The position numbers and the translations under genes are program-made. The notes beneath the pieces are model-generated. The model saw only the letters and a list, made by a program, of their open reading frames with translations. It was not told the origin of the DNA and did not search any database. Shown here one piece after another: positions 49,050-57,510 of a stretch of 64,000 nucleotides of DNA. How positions within the stretch are numbered: position 1 is the first letter of the stretch; every line of letters begins with the position of its first letter. Source of the DNA: Sphingomonas_Q fennica_A (GTDB taxonomy: Bacteria > Pseudomonadota > Alphaproteobacteria > Sphingomonadales > Sphingomonadaceae); the NCBI GenBank assembly GCA_036946415.1, contig JAQIJD010000007.1, positions 62,001 through 126,000 of the forward strand. The letters run 5' to 3'.

Positions 49050-49712
49050 ATGCGGATCCTGGTGGTGGAGGACGATGCGACGCTCGCCGAGGGGCTGGCC
49101 GCGGCGTTGCGGGCCGAACGCTTCGCGGTCGATGTCGCGCGCGACGGAATCGACGGTGGGCATCTCGGCGCGGTCGAAGCCTATGACGCCGCCGTCCTCG
49201 ATCTCGGCCTGCCGGGGCGCGACGGCGTGTCGATCCTGAAGGATTGGCGCGAGGCGGGGCGGACGCTGCCCGTCCTCGTCCTTACCGCGCGCGACGGCTG
49301 GGCCGACAAGGTGGCCGGCTTCAAGGCGGGCGCCGACGATTATCTGACCAAGCCGTTCCGCACCGAAGAGGTGGTGATGCGGCTGCGCGCGCTCGTCCGC
49401 CGCGCGGCGGGCCATGCCGCGGCGCGCATCGCCTGCGGCCCGCTCGCCTACGACAGCCAGCTCGGCAGTTTCGAGCTGGACGGCCTGCCCCTCCGCCTGA
49501 CCGGCCTCGAATGGCGGGTGCTGACCCAGTTCATTCTCCGGCGCGAGACGGTGATGCCGCGCGCCGAGCTGATCGAGCGCGTCTACGAGGGCGATGCCGA
49601 GGTCGATTCCAACTCGATCGAGGTGATCGTCGGCCGGCTGCGCCGCAAGATCGGCGCGGCGATGATCGAGACGGTGCGCGGCTACGGCTACCGGCTGACG
49701 GCGGGGGCATGA
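49050..49712 (+). CDS. OmpR/QseB-family response regulator
   Basis: A 220-residue two-domain regulator. The receiver domain shows MRILVVEDDATLAEGLAAAL (acidic pocket), the phospho-acceptor Asp in DAAVLDLGLPGRDG (about D51), the Thr in VLVLTARDGW and the Lys in DDYLTKPFRTEE. The C-terminal winged helix is LPLRLTGLEWRVLTQFIL through NSIEVIVGRLRRKIGAAMIE and TVRGYGYRLTAG. It would activate or repress targets when phosphorylated by the kinase encoded next, with which it overlaps by ATGA. A GGGAGGA ribosome site precedes ATG 49050. The divergent YgiW-like gene and the palindrome upstream suggest autoregulation and control of that neighbour. Confidence 0.94.
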   Translation: MRILVVEDDATLAEGLAAALRAERFAVDVARDGIDGGHLGAVEAYDAAVLDLGLPGRDGVSILKDWREAGRTLPVLVLTARDGWADKVAGFKAGADDYLTKPFRTEEVVMRLRALVRRAAGHAAARIACGPLAYDSQLGSFELDGLPLRLTGLEWRVLTQFILRRETVMPRAELIERVYEGDAEVDSNSIEVIVGRLRRKIGAAMIETVRGYGYRLTAGA

Positions 49713-51061
49713 GGCTGCGGCCGATCTCGCTGTTCGGGCGGCTGCTGCTGCTGTCCGGCCTCGCCACCGCGGTGGCGCTGGCGGTGGCGGGCTGGGCGAT
49801 CGGCGGCGTGCTCGAACGCTTCGCGATGCGCGGGCTGGACGATCGGCTCGATGCGCAGATGCTGCTGCTGGCGGACGCGGTGCGCGCCGACGGCGGGGTC
49901 GATCCGGCCGCGCTGCGGCGCCTGCCGGGCTTCGCAGCGGACGAGGGCTGGGCGTGGCGGATCACCGCGGCGGACGGCCGCCGCTGGACGAGCGGCCGGG
50001 CGATCCCAGCGGCCCCGCCGCTGCCGCCCCCGCCGCCCGACGCCGCGGGCCGGCCACCACCGCCGCCCGGCCGCCCCCGCCCCGGCGAAGGCCGCGATGC
50101 CGACGGCCGCCGCGTGCATGCCCGGACGATGGCGATCGAAACCGCCGCCGGCCCGGTCACGATCACCGCCGCCGCGCCGCGCGATCTGGCGGATCGGCCG
50201 ATCCGCGCGGCGCTGGCGCCGCTGCTCCTGTCGCTGCTGCTGCTGGGCGGGGGGCTGGCGGCGGCGGCGCTGCTGCAATTGCGGCTGGGCCTCAAACCGC
50301 TGCGCGATCTGCACCGGGCGATCGCGGCGGTGCGCGGCGGGCGGGCGGCGCGCGTGCCGGCCGAACAGCCCATCGAGCTGCGACCGCTCGTGACCGAACT
50401 GAACGCCTTGCTCGACGAGAATGAGGCGGGGCTGGCGCACGCCCGCACGCATGTCGCCAACCTCGCGCATGGCCTGAAGACGCCGCTCGCCGCCCTGATC
50501 GTGCGGCTGGAGGAGCCGGGGCGCGATCCGGACGGCGCGCTGCGCCGGCTGGCGGAGGGGGCGGCGGCGCGCATCCGCCACCATCTCGGCCGGGCGCGGG
50601 CGGCGGCGGGGGGCGCCCCGGCGCGGCGACGCGTGGAGCTGGCGCCGCTGGTCGCCGATCTGGCGGCGGTCCTCGCCCGCCTCCATGCCGCCCGCCCGGT
50701 CGCCGCCGCGGTCGACGTGCCGCCCGACCTCGCCGTCGCCGCCGATGGCGAGGACGTGTCGGAAATGCTCGGCAACCTCCTCGACAACGCCTGGGCGCAT
50801 GCCGCGACGCGGGTGACGGTGCAGGCCGCGGCAGAGGGCGCGACGGTGACGATCGCGATCGAGGACGACGGCCCCGGCCTGACCGATACGGAACAGGCGG
50901 CGGCGCTGATGCCCGGCCGGCGGCTGGACGAACGGGGCGACGGCCACGGCTTCGGCCTGCCGATCGCGCGCGAACTGGCCGAACTGTCCGGCGGCGGGCT
51001 GATGCTGACGCGTGGCGGGAAGGGCGGCCTGCGGGCGATGCTCACGCTGCCGCGCGCGTAA
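49709..51061 (+). CDS. Sensor histidine kinase (QseC/PhoQ-like)
   Basis: A 450-residue inner-membrane kinase and partner of the preceding regulator. First membrane helix LLLLSGLATAVALAVAGWAI. The periplasmic sensor spans about residues 35-165 and contains an unusual polyproline tract (PAAPPLPPPPPDAAGRPPPP). Second helix LAPLLLSLLLLGGGLAAAAL, then a HAMP-like linker. The phospho-acceptor His is in ANLAHGLKTPLAALIVRLEE. The ATPase domain has N box EMLGNLLDNAWAHAA, G1 IEDDGPGLTD and G2 RGDGHGFGLPIARELAELSG. The His-box form LAHGLKTPL is the PhoQ-type variant. The signal is unknown, but the Pro-rich sensor resembles the tail of the divergent YgiW-like protein. Confidence 0.93.
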   Translation: MRLRPISLFGRLLLLSGLATAVALAVAGWAIGGVLERFAMRGLDDRLDAQMLLLADAVRADGGVDPAALRRLPGFAADEGWAWRITAADGRRWTSGRAIPAAPPLPPPPPDAAGRPPPPPGRPRPGEGRDADGRRVHARTMAIETAAGPVTITAAAPRDLADRPIRAALAPLLLSLLLLGGGLAAAALLQLRLGLKPLRDLHRAIAAVRGGRAARVPAEQPIELRPLVTELNALLDENEAGLAHARTHVANLAHGLKTPLAALIVRLEEPGRDPDGALRRLAEGAAARIRHHLGRARAAAGGAPARRRVELAPLVADLAAVLARLHAARPVAAAVDVPPDLAVAADGEDVSEMLGNLLDNAWAHAATRVTVQAAAEGATVTIAIEDDGPGLTDTEQAAALMPGRRLDERGDGHGFGLPIARELAELSGGGLMLTRGGKGGLRAMLTLPRA

Positions 51062-51151
51062 ACCGGCCCGCCCCCTTGTCGCTGCACGCGCCGCCCGCCA
51101 CAACGGCGCCGGCAGCCGGGGCGGCTGCCGCCGACGGGGGGATGGACGGGC

Positions 51152-51895
51152 ATGAGGATCAGGACGGGCGCGGCGTTGGCGCTGGCGCTATGGGGCAGCG
51201 CCGTGCAGGCCGGGATTACTGCGCGCTATGCCTCGCCGCTCGGCAGCCGGCCGCTGATCGTGGAGACCGGCGATGCGGGCGACTTCCGCATCGGTTTCGA
51301 GGGGGACGACAGCCGATTGCTGCGCAGCGAGGGCCGCGACTATCTGATCGTTGCGGAAGACGGGGAGGTGCAGATCGTGCCTCTGGCCGATCTTGCCGCC
51401 GTCCTGCTGCGGACGCCCCTGTCTGACACCGCGCTGCGCGATTTCGACAAGGATCTCGATCCCGCCGATCGGCGGACGCTGAAAGCGGTGCCGACCGGCG
51501 TCTCGCGCGCCGGTACCCGCTCGGTGGCCGGTCAGGCGGGCATCGCCTATCGCGTCGGCTACACGATCGACGGGCAGCCCCATGCCGAAACGGTGATCGC
51601 AAGCCAGGCCGAGGCGATGCGACCGCTGGCCGACGCGTGGCGGCGGGCGGGCGAAGCCTTCGCGGTCGTCGTCGGCGCCCCGCCGTTCCGCCGGGCCTAT
51701 CCCGGCCTCGATCGATTGTCCGTCCTCATCGCGCAGATAACGGGGCAGGGTGCGCTGCTCGATGCCCCGATGCTGGCCACGCTGCGCACCATCCGCCTCG
51801 ACGCGACCCCGACCGAGGATCGCTTCGACCTGCCCGGACCACCACTCGGCCAGGCCGAGCTGGAGGACATGATCCGAACGGCTGGGGACCGCTGA
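51152..51895 (+). CDS. Secreted protein of unknown function
   Basis: A 247-residue protein with a clear signal peptide (RTGAALALALWGSAVQAG, cleavage near 21), so periplasmic or outer-envelope. The mature part alternates short beta-like and charged stretches (RPLIVETGDAGDFRIGFEGD, DYLIVAEDGEVQIVPLADL), has a middle section VSRAGTRSVAGQAGIAYRVG around a GxAYRVxYTxDG pattern, and only one Cys-free domain. It ends in an acidic helix. I recognise no family or catalytic motif. It stands 90 bases after the histidine kinase on the same strand, so it may be cotranscribed or a target of the two-component system; it is convergent with the TlpA gene. Confidence 0.7.
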   Translation: MRIRTGAALALALWGSAVQAGITARYASPLGSRPLIVETGDAGDFRIGFEGDDSRLLRSEGRDYLIVAEDGEVQIVPLADLAAVLLRTPLSDTALRDFDKDLDPADRRTLKAVPTGVSRAGTRSVAGQAGIAYRVGYTIDGQPHAETVIASQAEAMRPLADAWRRAGEAFAVVVGAPPFRRAYPGLDRLSVLIAQITGQGALLDAPMLATLRTIRLDATPTEDRFDLPGPPLGQAELEDMIRTAGDR

Positions 51896-51925
51896 TCCCG
51901 CACCGCCGGCGGCGGGCGCAGGCCG

Positions 51926-52534
51926 TCAGGCAGCGCCCGCCGCCACCGGCCGCCCCGCCACCGCATCGTCGATCAGCGTCTTCGCCTTGGCGCCCGTCCA
52001 GTCCATCGCCCCGCGCACGCGCCACAATTCCTTGCCCTCGGCATCGTAGAGGATGGTGAGCGGCAGGCTGTCCGCCTTCAGCGCCAGCATCAGCACATTC
52101 TCCTTGTCGAGATAGGGCTGGAGCGCCTTGAACTGCCGCTTGGCGAAGAAGGGGCCGACCGCGCGGCGGCCTTCCATGTCCTGGCTGATCGCCACCACCT
52201 GCACCCTGCCCGCCTCGCGCGCGGCGAGCGCATCGAGCGTGCCCATCTCGGCGATGCAGGGCGCGCACCAGGTCGCCCACATGTTGACCAGCAGCGGCTT
52301 GCCGCGGAAGGTGGCGAGCGTCGCCGGCGCATCGTCCGGGCCGACGAACGGCATGGCGGGCGCCGCCTTGCCCTTGTCGTCGGTCAGCACCACGGTGGCC
52401 GGCTCCTTCGGCGCTTCGGCCTGCGGGGCGGCGGGTTGCGGCTCCGCCTCCTTTTTCCTATCGCAGGCGGCGAGGGCGGCGAGCGCGCCCGCCAGGAGGA
52501 TCGGCATCACCAACGGGCGCGACAGTAAGGGCAC
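51926..52534 (-). CDS. TlpA-family thioredoxin-like lipoprotein
   Basis: Periplasm-facing disulfide reductase of the TlpA/ResA group, 202 residues. The signal PLLSRPLVMPILLAGALAAL ends in a lipobox (LAAC), so it is probably lipid-anchored. After a Pro/Ala/Glu-rich linker (PQPAAPQAEAPKEP) comes the thioredoxin fold. The redox motif is WCAPC in LLVNMWATWCAPCIAEMGTL, with the cis-Pro in KADSLPLTILYDAEG. I chose the GTG at 52534, which gives an Arg in the signal's n-region and has GGAG six bases ahead. The ATG at 52507 would give an abnormally short signal. It is divergent from argH with only 16 bases between the start codons. Confidence 0.87.
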   Translation of the reverse strand: MPLLSRPLVMPILLAGALAALAACDRKKEAEPQPAAPQAEAPKEPATVVLTDDKGKAAPAMPFVGPDDAPATLATFRGKPLLVNMWATWCAPCIAEMGTLDALAAREAGRVQVVAISQDMEGRRAVGPFFAKRQFKALQPYLDKENVLMLALKADSLPLTILYDAEGKELWRVRGAMDWTGAKAKTLIDDAVAGRPVAAGAA

Positions 52535-52550
52535 GGGCAGCTCCAACGCG

Positions 52551-53927
52551 ATGTGGGGCGGGCGCTTCGCCGAAGGGCCCGCCGCGATCATGCGGGAGAT
52601 AAACGCCTCCATCCCCTTCGACAAACGACTTTGGCGGCAGGATATCGCCGGCAGCCGCGCGCATGCCGCGATGCTGGGCGTGCAGGGCATCGTCTCCCCT
52701 GCCGACGTCGCCGCGATCGAGCAGGGGCTGGACGCCGTCGCCGGCCATTACGAGGCCGAGGGCGTCGACGAGGATCTGGCGCTCGAAGACATCCACATGG
52801 CGACCGAGAGCCGGCTGGCGGAGCTGATCGGCGCGCCCGCGGGCCGCCTCCACACCGCGCGCTCGCGCAACGATCAGGTCGCCACCGACTTCCGCCTGTG
52901 GGTGCGCGACGCGATCGACGCGGTGGACGCCGGGCTGGCCGCCTTGCAGGCCGCCCTCGTCACCCGCGCCGGGGACGAGGCGGAGACGGTGATGCCGGGC
53001 TTCACCCACCTCCAGGTGGCGCAGCCGGTCACGCTCGGCCACCATCTGATGGCCTATTACGAGATGGTGGCGCGCGATCGCGATCGCTTCGCCTGCGCGC
53101 GCGCGCGGCTCAACCGGTCGCCGCTGGGGGCGGCGGCGCTGGCCGGCACCGGCTTCCCGATCGATCGCCATGCGACCGCGGCGGCGCTGGGCTTCGACGG
53201 GCCGACCGACAATTCGCTCGATTCGGTCTCCGATCGCGATTTCGCGCTCGATTATCTGATGGCGGCGGCGCAGGCCTCGCTCCATCTGTCGCGGCTGGCG
53301 GAGGAGATCGTGATCTGGGCCAGCCAGCCCTACGCCTTCGTCACTCTGCCCGACGCTTATTCCACCGGCTCCTCGATCATGCCGCAGAAGCGCAACCCCG
53401 ATGCGGCGGAACTGGTGCGCGGCCATTCGGGGCGGATCACCGGCAGCCTCGTCGCGCTGATGATGACGATGAAGGGCCTGCCGCTCGCTTATTCGAAGGA
53501 CATGCAGGACGACAAGCCGCCGACGTTCGAGGCGCACGACCTGCTCGCCCTCGCGATCGCGGCGATGACGGGGATGATCGAGACGATCGGCTTCCGCCGC
53601 GACCGGATGCGCGCCGCGGCCGAAGCGGGTTTCTCGACCGCGACCGATCTGGCCGACTGGCTGGTGCGCGTGGCCGACATCCCCTTCCGCCAGGCGCACC
53701 ACATCACCGGCGAGATCGTGCGGCTGGCCGAGCGGCAGGGCTGCATGCTCTCCGCGCTCGCGCTGGCCGACATGCAGGCGATCGACGGGCGGATCGACGG
53801 CCGCGTGTTCGATGCGCTGTCGGTCGATGCCTCGGTCGCCGCGCGCGCCAGCCATGGCGGGACCGCGCCGGCCGAGGTGCGGAAGCGCGTCGCCGCCGCG
53901 CGCACCGCGCTGGGGCTGGACGGATGA
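52551..53927 (+). CDS. argH: Argininosuccinate lyase
   Basis: Last step of arginine synthesis: argininosuccinate to arginine plus fumarate, as a cytoplasmic tetramer. 458 residues, the normal length. The start MWGGRFAEG is the canonical N-terminus. Other landmarks are EDIHMATESRLAELIG, HTARSRNDQVATDFRLWVRD, PGFTHLQVAQPVTLGHHLMA with the catalytic His, and the flexible signature loop GSSIMPQKRNPDAAELVRGH with the catalytic Ser. No good ribosome site precedes ATG 52551, because the 5' region overlaps the divergent TlpA signal region. It overlaps the following small lipoprotein gene by ATGA. Confidence 0.97.
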   Translation: MWGGRFAEGPAAIMREINASIPFDKRLWRQDIAGSRAHAAMLGVQGIVSPADVAAIEQGLDAVAGHYEAEGVDEDLALEDIHMATESRLAELIGAPAGRLHTARSRNDQVATDFRLWVRDAIDAVDAGLAALQAALVTRAGDEAETVMPGFTHLQVAQPVTLGHHLMAYYEMVARDRDRFACARARLNRSPLGAAALAGTGFPIDRHATAAALGFDGPTDNSLDSVSDRDFALDYLMAAAQASLHLSRLAEEIVIWASQPYAFVTLPDAYSTGSSIMPQKRNPDAAELVRGHSGRITGSLVALMMTMKGLPLAYSKDMQDDKPPTFEAHDLLALAIAAMTGMIETIGFRRDRMRAAAEAGFSTATDLADWLVRVADIPFRQAHHITGEIVRLAERQGCMLSALALADMQAIDGRIDGRVFDALSVDASVAARASHGGTAPAEVRKRVAAARTALGLDG

Positions 53928-54166
53928 TGCGTCGCCTCCTCGCCACCGCACTGCTGCTGGCGGCGGCGGGCTGCGGGCGGCAGCAGGCGCTGGAGCCGCG
54001 GCCGGGCGCCGCGCTGCCGCCGCGTCCGGCGCTCGCCCAGTCGACCCCCACCCCCGATCAGTTGCTGGCGGTGCCGGTCGACGTCCGCCCCGGCCGGTCC
54101 GACGAATTGCTCACCCGGTCCGAGCAGCGGCCCGAAGACCGGTTCGACCTGCCGCCCCCCGGCTGA
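53924..54166 (+). CDS. Small lipoprotein between argH and lysA (LptM/YifL-like)
   Basis: An 80-residue protein with a classical lipoprotein signal: MMRRLLATALLLAAAG followed by the lipobox Cys (AAAGC) and then GRQQALEPRPGAALPP. The rest is hydrophilic and Pro/Arg-rich. Its lipobox and its place directly before lysA match the small LptM (YifL) lipoproteins, which in E. coli assist maturation of the LPS transporter LptD, but similarity beyond the lipobox is slight. Two adjacent ATGs (53924, 53927) are possible; the first overlaps the argH stop. Confidence 0.7.
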   Translation: MMRRLLATALLLAAAGCGRQQALEPRPGAALPPRPALAQSTPTPDQLLAVPVDVRPGRSDELLTRSEQRPEDRFDLPPPG

Positions 54167-54183
54167 CCTGCCCCACGGAGCCC

Positions 54184-55449
54184 ATGCACCATTTCGACCT
54201 CATCGACGGCGTCCTCCATGCCGAGGGCGTGCCCCTGCCGCTGATCGCCGAGGCGGTCGGCACGCCCGTCTACGTCTATGCGACCGCGACGCTGGAACGG
54301 CACGTCCGCGTCTTCCGCGAGGGGCTGGGCGACATCGCCGATCCGTGGATCGCCTTCGCGGTCAAGGCCAACCCCAATCGCGCGGTGCTGGCGACGCTGG
54401 CGGCGCTGGGGCTGGGGGCGGACGTCGTCTCCGCGGGCGAGCTGCTGCGCGCGCGCGCCGCCGGCATCCCGGCCGATCGCATCGTCTTTTCGGGCGTCGG
54501 CAAGACCGCCGACGAGATGGCGCTCGCCTGCCGCGAGGGGATCGGCCAGTTCAACCTCGAATCGGAGGACGAGGCGGAAACGCTGTCCGCGGTCGCCACG
54601 GCGCTGGGGGTGACGGTGCCGATCGCCTTCCGCATCAACCCCAACGTGATCGCCGGCACCCACGCCAAGATCTCGACCGGGGGCAAGGAGGACAAGTTCG
54701 GCGTCGCGCGCGATCGGGTGGAGGCAGCCTATGCCCGCGCCGCCACGCTGCCGGGACTGCGCATCCAGGGCATCGCCGTCCATATCGGCAGCCAGCTGAC
54801 CGACCTCGCCCCCTCGCGCGCCGCCTTCGAGGTGCTGGGCGATCTGATCGGCCGGCTGCGCGCGGCCGGCCATTCGATCGCCGTCGCCGATCTGGGCGGC
54901 GGCCTCGGCGTCCCCTACGATCCGGCGCTGCCGGTGCCGCCGTCGCCCGCCGACTATGGCGCGATGGTGCGCGAGGTGACCGCCGGCTGGAACGTGCGGC
55001 TGATGTTCGAGCCGGGGCGCGTCATCGTGGGCAATGCGGGCGTCCTCGTCAGCCGCGTGGTGCGGGTGAAGGAGGGGGCCTCGGCGCCGTTCGTCATCGT
55101 CGATGCGGCGATGAATGACCTGATGCGCCCCGCCCTCTACGACGCCTTCCACGAACTGCGCGCGGTGGTGCCGCGCGGGCCGCAGGGGCCGGCGCATATC
55201 GTGGGGCCAGTGTGCGAGACGGGCGATACCTTCGCGCGCAACCGGACGATGGACGGCGTCCGCCCCGGCGATCTCGTCGCCTTCATGACCGCGGGTGCTT
55301 ATGGGGCGACCATGGCCTCCACCTACAACAGCCGGCCGCTGGTGCCCGAAGTGCTGGTGGACGGCGCGCAATGGGCGGTGGTGCGCCCACGCGTCGGCGT
55401 CGAGGCGATGATCGCGGGTGACACGATGCCGCCATGGCTCGACGCGTAA
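54184..55449 (+). CDS. lysA: Diaminopimelate decarboxylase
   Basis: PLP-dependent decarboxylation of meso-diaminopimelate to lysine, the final lysine step. 421 residues, alanine-racemase-like barrel plus beta domain. The PLP-Lys is in WIAFAVKANPNRAVLATLA (about K61). HIGSQLTDL, the Gly-rich phosphate loop VADLGGGLGVPYD and EPGRVIVGNAG follow. The active-site Cys/Asp motif is GPVCETGDTFARNR, and the C-terminal Tyr is in GAYGATMASTYNSRP. The gene begins 17 bases after the small lipoprotein gene, so argH, the lipoprotein and lysA form one operon. Confidence 0.97.
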   Translation: MHHFDLIDGVLHAEGVPLPLIAEAVGTPVYVYATATLERHVRVFREGLGDIADPWIAFAVKANPNRAVLATLAALGLGADVVSAGELLRARAAGIPADRIVFSGVGKTADEMALACREGIGQFNLESEDEAETLSAVATALGVTVPIAFRINPNVIAGTHAKISTGGKEDKFGVARDRVEAAYARAATLPGLRIQGIAVHIGSQLTDLAPSRAAFEVLGDLIGRLRAAGHSIAVADLGGGLGVPYDPALPVPPSPADYGAMVREVTAGWNVRLMFEPGRVIVGNAGVLVSRVVRVKEGASAPFVIVDAAMNDLMRPALYDAFHELRAVVPRGPQGPAHIVGPVCETGDTFARNRTMDGVRPGDLVAFMTAGAYGATMASTYNSRPLVPEVLVDGAQWAVVRPRVGVEAMIAGDTMPPWLDA

Positions 55450-55504
55450 AGGGATCGTTCACGCCGCCTAATTAGTTGTCGCCGAAACGATCAGGGGGAA
55501 GACC

Positions 55505-56374
55505 ATGACCAGACCCGTCAAGAAGGCCGTATTCCCGGTCGCCGGCTTCGGCACCCGCTTCCTGCCCGCCACCAAGGCGGTGCCCAAGGAACTGCTGCCG
55601 GTCGTCGATCGGCCGCTGATCCAATATGCGATCGACGAGGCGCTGGCGGCGGGCATCGAGCAGATGATCTTCGTCACCGGCCGCGGCAAGCACGCCATCG
55701 AGGACTATTTCGACAGCGCGTTCGAGATCGAGGCCGACCTCCTCGCCAAGAACAAGCACGAGATCATCGAGCGGCTGGCCCCGACGCGCCTCGCCCCCGG
55801 CCAGGCGGCGTTCGTCCGCCAGCAGGAGATGGCGGGCCTCGGCCACGCCGTCTGGTGCGCGCGCCACCTGACCGGGGACGAACCGTTCGCGGTGCTACTG
55901 CCCGACGAGCTGCTGTGGAACCCGGCCGCCCCCTGCCTCGCGCAGATGATGGAGACCTATGACGCCAAGGGCGGCAGCGTGATCGCCGTGGTCGAGGTGC
56001 CGCAGGAGCATACCGGCCGCTACGGCATCGTCGATCCGGGCGCGGAGGACGGCGCCTCGATCGCGATCAACGGCTTCGTCGAGAAGCCGAAGCCCGCCGA
56101 GGCACCTTCCCGCCTCGCCGCGGTCGGCCGCTACATCCTCGATCCGCTGGTGATGCGGCTGCTCGAGGGGCAGGAGCGGGGCGCCGGCAACGAGATCCAG
56201 CTGACCGACGCGCTGGCGAAGCTGATCGGCCAGCAACCGTTCCACGCCCGCGTCTTTTCGGGCGCGCGCCACGATTGCGGCGAGAAGGTCGGTTTCATCC
56301 AGGCCAATATCGCGCTGGCGCTGGAGCGGGACGATCTGGCGGGGCCGATCCGGGACTTTATCCGGGGGCTGTAG
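55505..56374 (+). CDS. galU: UTP-glucose-1-phosphate uridylyltransferase
   Basis: Makes UDP-glucose from UTP and glucose 1-phosphate, the precursor for exopolysaccharide, LPS and glycolipid sugars. 289 residues, the usual size. The nucleotide-binding start is AVFPVAGFGTRFLPATKAVP followed by KELLPVVDRPLIQYAIDEAL. The catalytic-site region EMAGLGHAVWCARHLTGDEP, VLLPDELLWN and NGFVEKPKPAEAPS are all present, and the end GEKVGFIQANIALAL is typical. A GGGGGAAG ribosome site precedes ATG 55505. It is transcribed with the same polarity as lysA after a 55-base gap and is followed by a repeat-filled region. Confidence 0.97.
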   Translation: MTRPVKKAVFPVAGFGTRFLPATKAVPKELLPVVDRPLIQYAIDEALAAGIEQMIFVTGRGKHAIEDYFDSAFEIEADLLAKNKHEIIERLAPTRLAPGQAAFVRQQEMAGLGHAVWCARHLTGDEPFAVLLPDELLWNPAAPCLAQMMETYDAKGGSVIAVVEVPQEHTGRYGIVDPGAEDGASIAINGFVEKPKPAEAPSRLAAVGRYILDPLVMRLLEGQERGAGNEIQLTDALAKLIGQQPFHARVFSGARHDCGEKVGFIQANIALALERDDLAGPIRDFIRGL

Positions 56375-56389
56375 CGCCGGTCGGGCGAA

Positions 56390-56685
56390 GGTTGGTTCGC
56401 GCGGAGACGCGGAGGGGTTCGGCAGCGTCGGCCCACGCTGGCGCCTACGTTCGAATGGGCCTGCGGCCGGACATGGCGGCTGAGGCGAACCTCAGCTCCG
56501 CAGGCTCATCGCGCAAAATCGCGCCCAACGGGCGCTATCGACCCTATAAGACTATCCGCCCCCGCCGCCGCACCCTAAAACCCCTCCGCGTCTCCGCGCC
56601 TCCGCGTGAACCAATCGCCGCCGATCCATATCGAAACCGCCCGCCGCGACGCGACACCTCTGCGCCTCCGCGTCTCGGCGCGCAT
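56390..56685. repeat. GCGGAG-family inverted repeat, copy 2, filling a 362-base non-coding gap
   Basis: The left arm 56390-56419 (GGTTGGTTCGCGCGGAGACG, then CGGAGGGGTT) pairs with 56579-56613 (AACCCCTCCGCGTCTCCGCG, then CCTCCGCGTGAACCA). A third partial unit is at 56655-56682 (CACCTCTGCGCCTCCGCGTC). The units match those at 4102-4255. The sequence between the arms shows no gene. The whole 56375-56736 interval between galU and the siroheme-like gene is taken to be non-coding. Confidence 0.75.
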
Positions 56686-56736
56686 CCCATCCGACGCCCC
56701 CTCGACAGGCGCCGCCTGCCGCAGGATAGAAGCCCG

Positions 56737-57510
56737 GTGCACAGCCTGCCCGTCTTCCTCCGCCTCGCCGGTCGGCCCGTCGTCCTGCTGGGGGACGGCG
56801 AAGCGGCCGAGGCGAAGCGCCGGCTGATCGTCCGCGCCGGCGGCGTGCCGGTGGGCGAGGATGCGCCGCGCGCAGCCCTTGCCGTCGTCGCGCTCGGCGA
56901 CGAGGGCGAAGCGGAAGCGGCGGTCGCGCGGCTCCGGGCGCGGGGGCTGCTGGTCAATGCGGTCGATCGGCCGGCGCTGTGCGATTTCACCTGGCCGGCG
57001 ATGATCGATCGCGATCCGCTGATCGTGGCGATCGGCACCGGCGGCGCTTCGGCCGGGCTGGCCAAGATGGTCCGCCAGCGGATCGAGGCGTTGCTGCCGT
57101 CCGGCATCGGCGCGCTCGCCGCGGCGCTGGGCGCGGCCCGCCCCGCCCTGCGCCGCCGCTTCCCCGAACCGGACGATCGCCGTCGCGCGCTCGACGCGGC
57201 GCTGGCGACGGGTGGCGCGCTCGACCCGTTCGTGCCGCAGGCCGGGGATGCGGTCGATCGCTGGCTCGCCGCGCCGGCTGCGGCGCCGGCCGGCGGCCTG
57301 GTGACGATCCGCCTGCGCTCGGACGATCCCGACGACCTAACCCTCCGCGAGGCGCGGTGGCTGGCCGCGGCCGATCGCGTCCATCACGATGCCGCCGTGC
57401 CGGCTGCGGTCCTCGATCGCGCCCGCGCCGATGCCGCGCGTATCGCCGGCCCCGCCCCCGCCGATCCCGGCCCCGGCCTGACGATCGACCTGCGGAGTGC
57501 TGCGGCATGA
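56737..57510 (+). CDS. Siroheme-synthase-like protein (precorrin-2 dehydrogenase domain with shortened methylase remnant)
   Basis: A 257-residue protein. Residues 1-145 resemble the CysG N-terminal half, which oxidises precorrin-2 to sirohydrochlorin and inserts iron: SLPVFLRLAGRPVVLLGDGE (NAD-binding), AEAKRRLIVRAGG, LVNAVDRPALCDFTWPAMID, and VAIGTGGASAGLAKMVRQRI with ALLPSGIG. After a helical linker, residues 195-245 (VTIRLRSDDPDDLTLREARW, LAAADRVHHDAAVPAAVLDR) look like only the first part of a tetrapyrrole (uroporphyrinogen III) methylase domain, and the remaining 200 residues are missing. The start is GTG 56737. It is coupled by ATGA to the CorA-type gene. A separate methylase would be needed for siroheme synthesis. 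Confidence 0.82.
   Translation: MHSLPVFLRLAGRPVVLLGDGEAAEAKRRLIVRAGGVPVGEDAPRAALAVVALGDEGEAEAAVARLRARGLLVNAVDRPALCDFTWPAMIDRDPLIVAIGTGGASAGLAKMVRQRIEALLPSGIGALAAALGAARPALRRRFPEPDDRRRALDAALATGGALDPFVPQAGDAVDRWLAAPAAAPAGGLVTIRLRSDDPDDLTLREARWLAAADRVHHDAAVPAAVLDRARADAARIAGPAPADPGPGLTIDLRSAAA

Noticed and set aside
56400..57510. A longer plus-strand coding frame extending upstream of the siroheme-like protein from 56275
   Set aside because: The upstream part runs through the end of galU and the inverted repeats and has no conserved sequence; the GTG at 56737 begins the recognisable domain.
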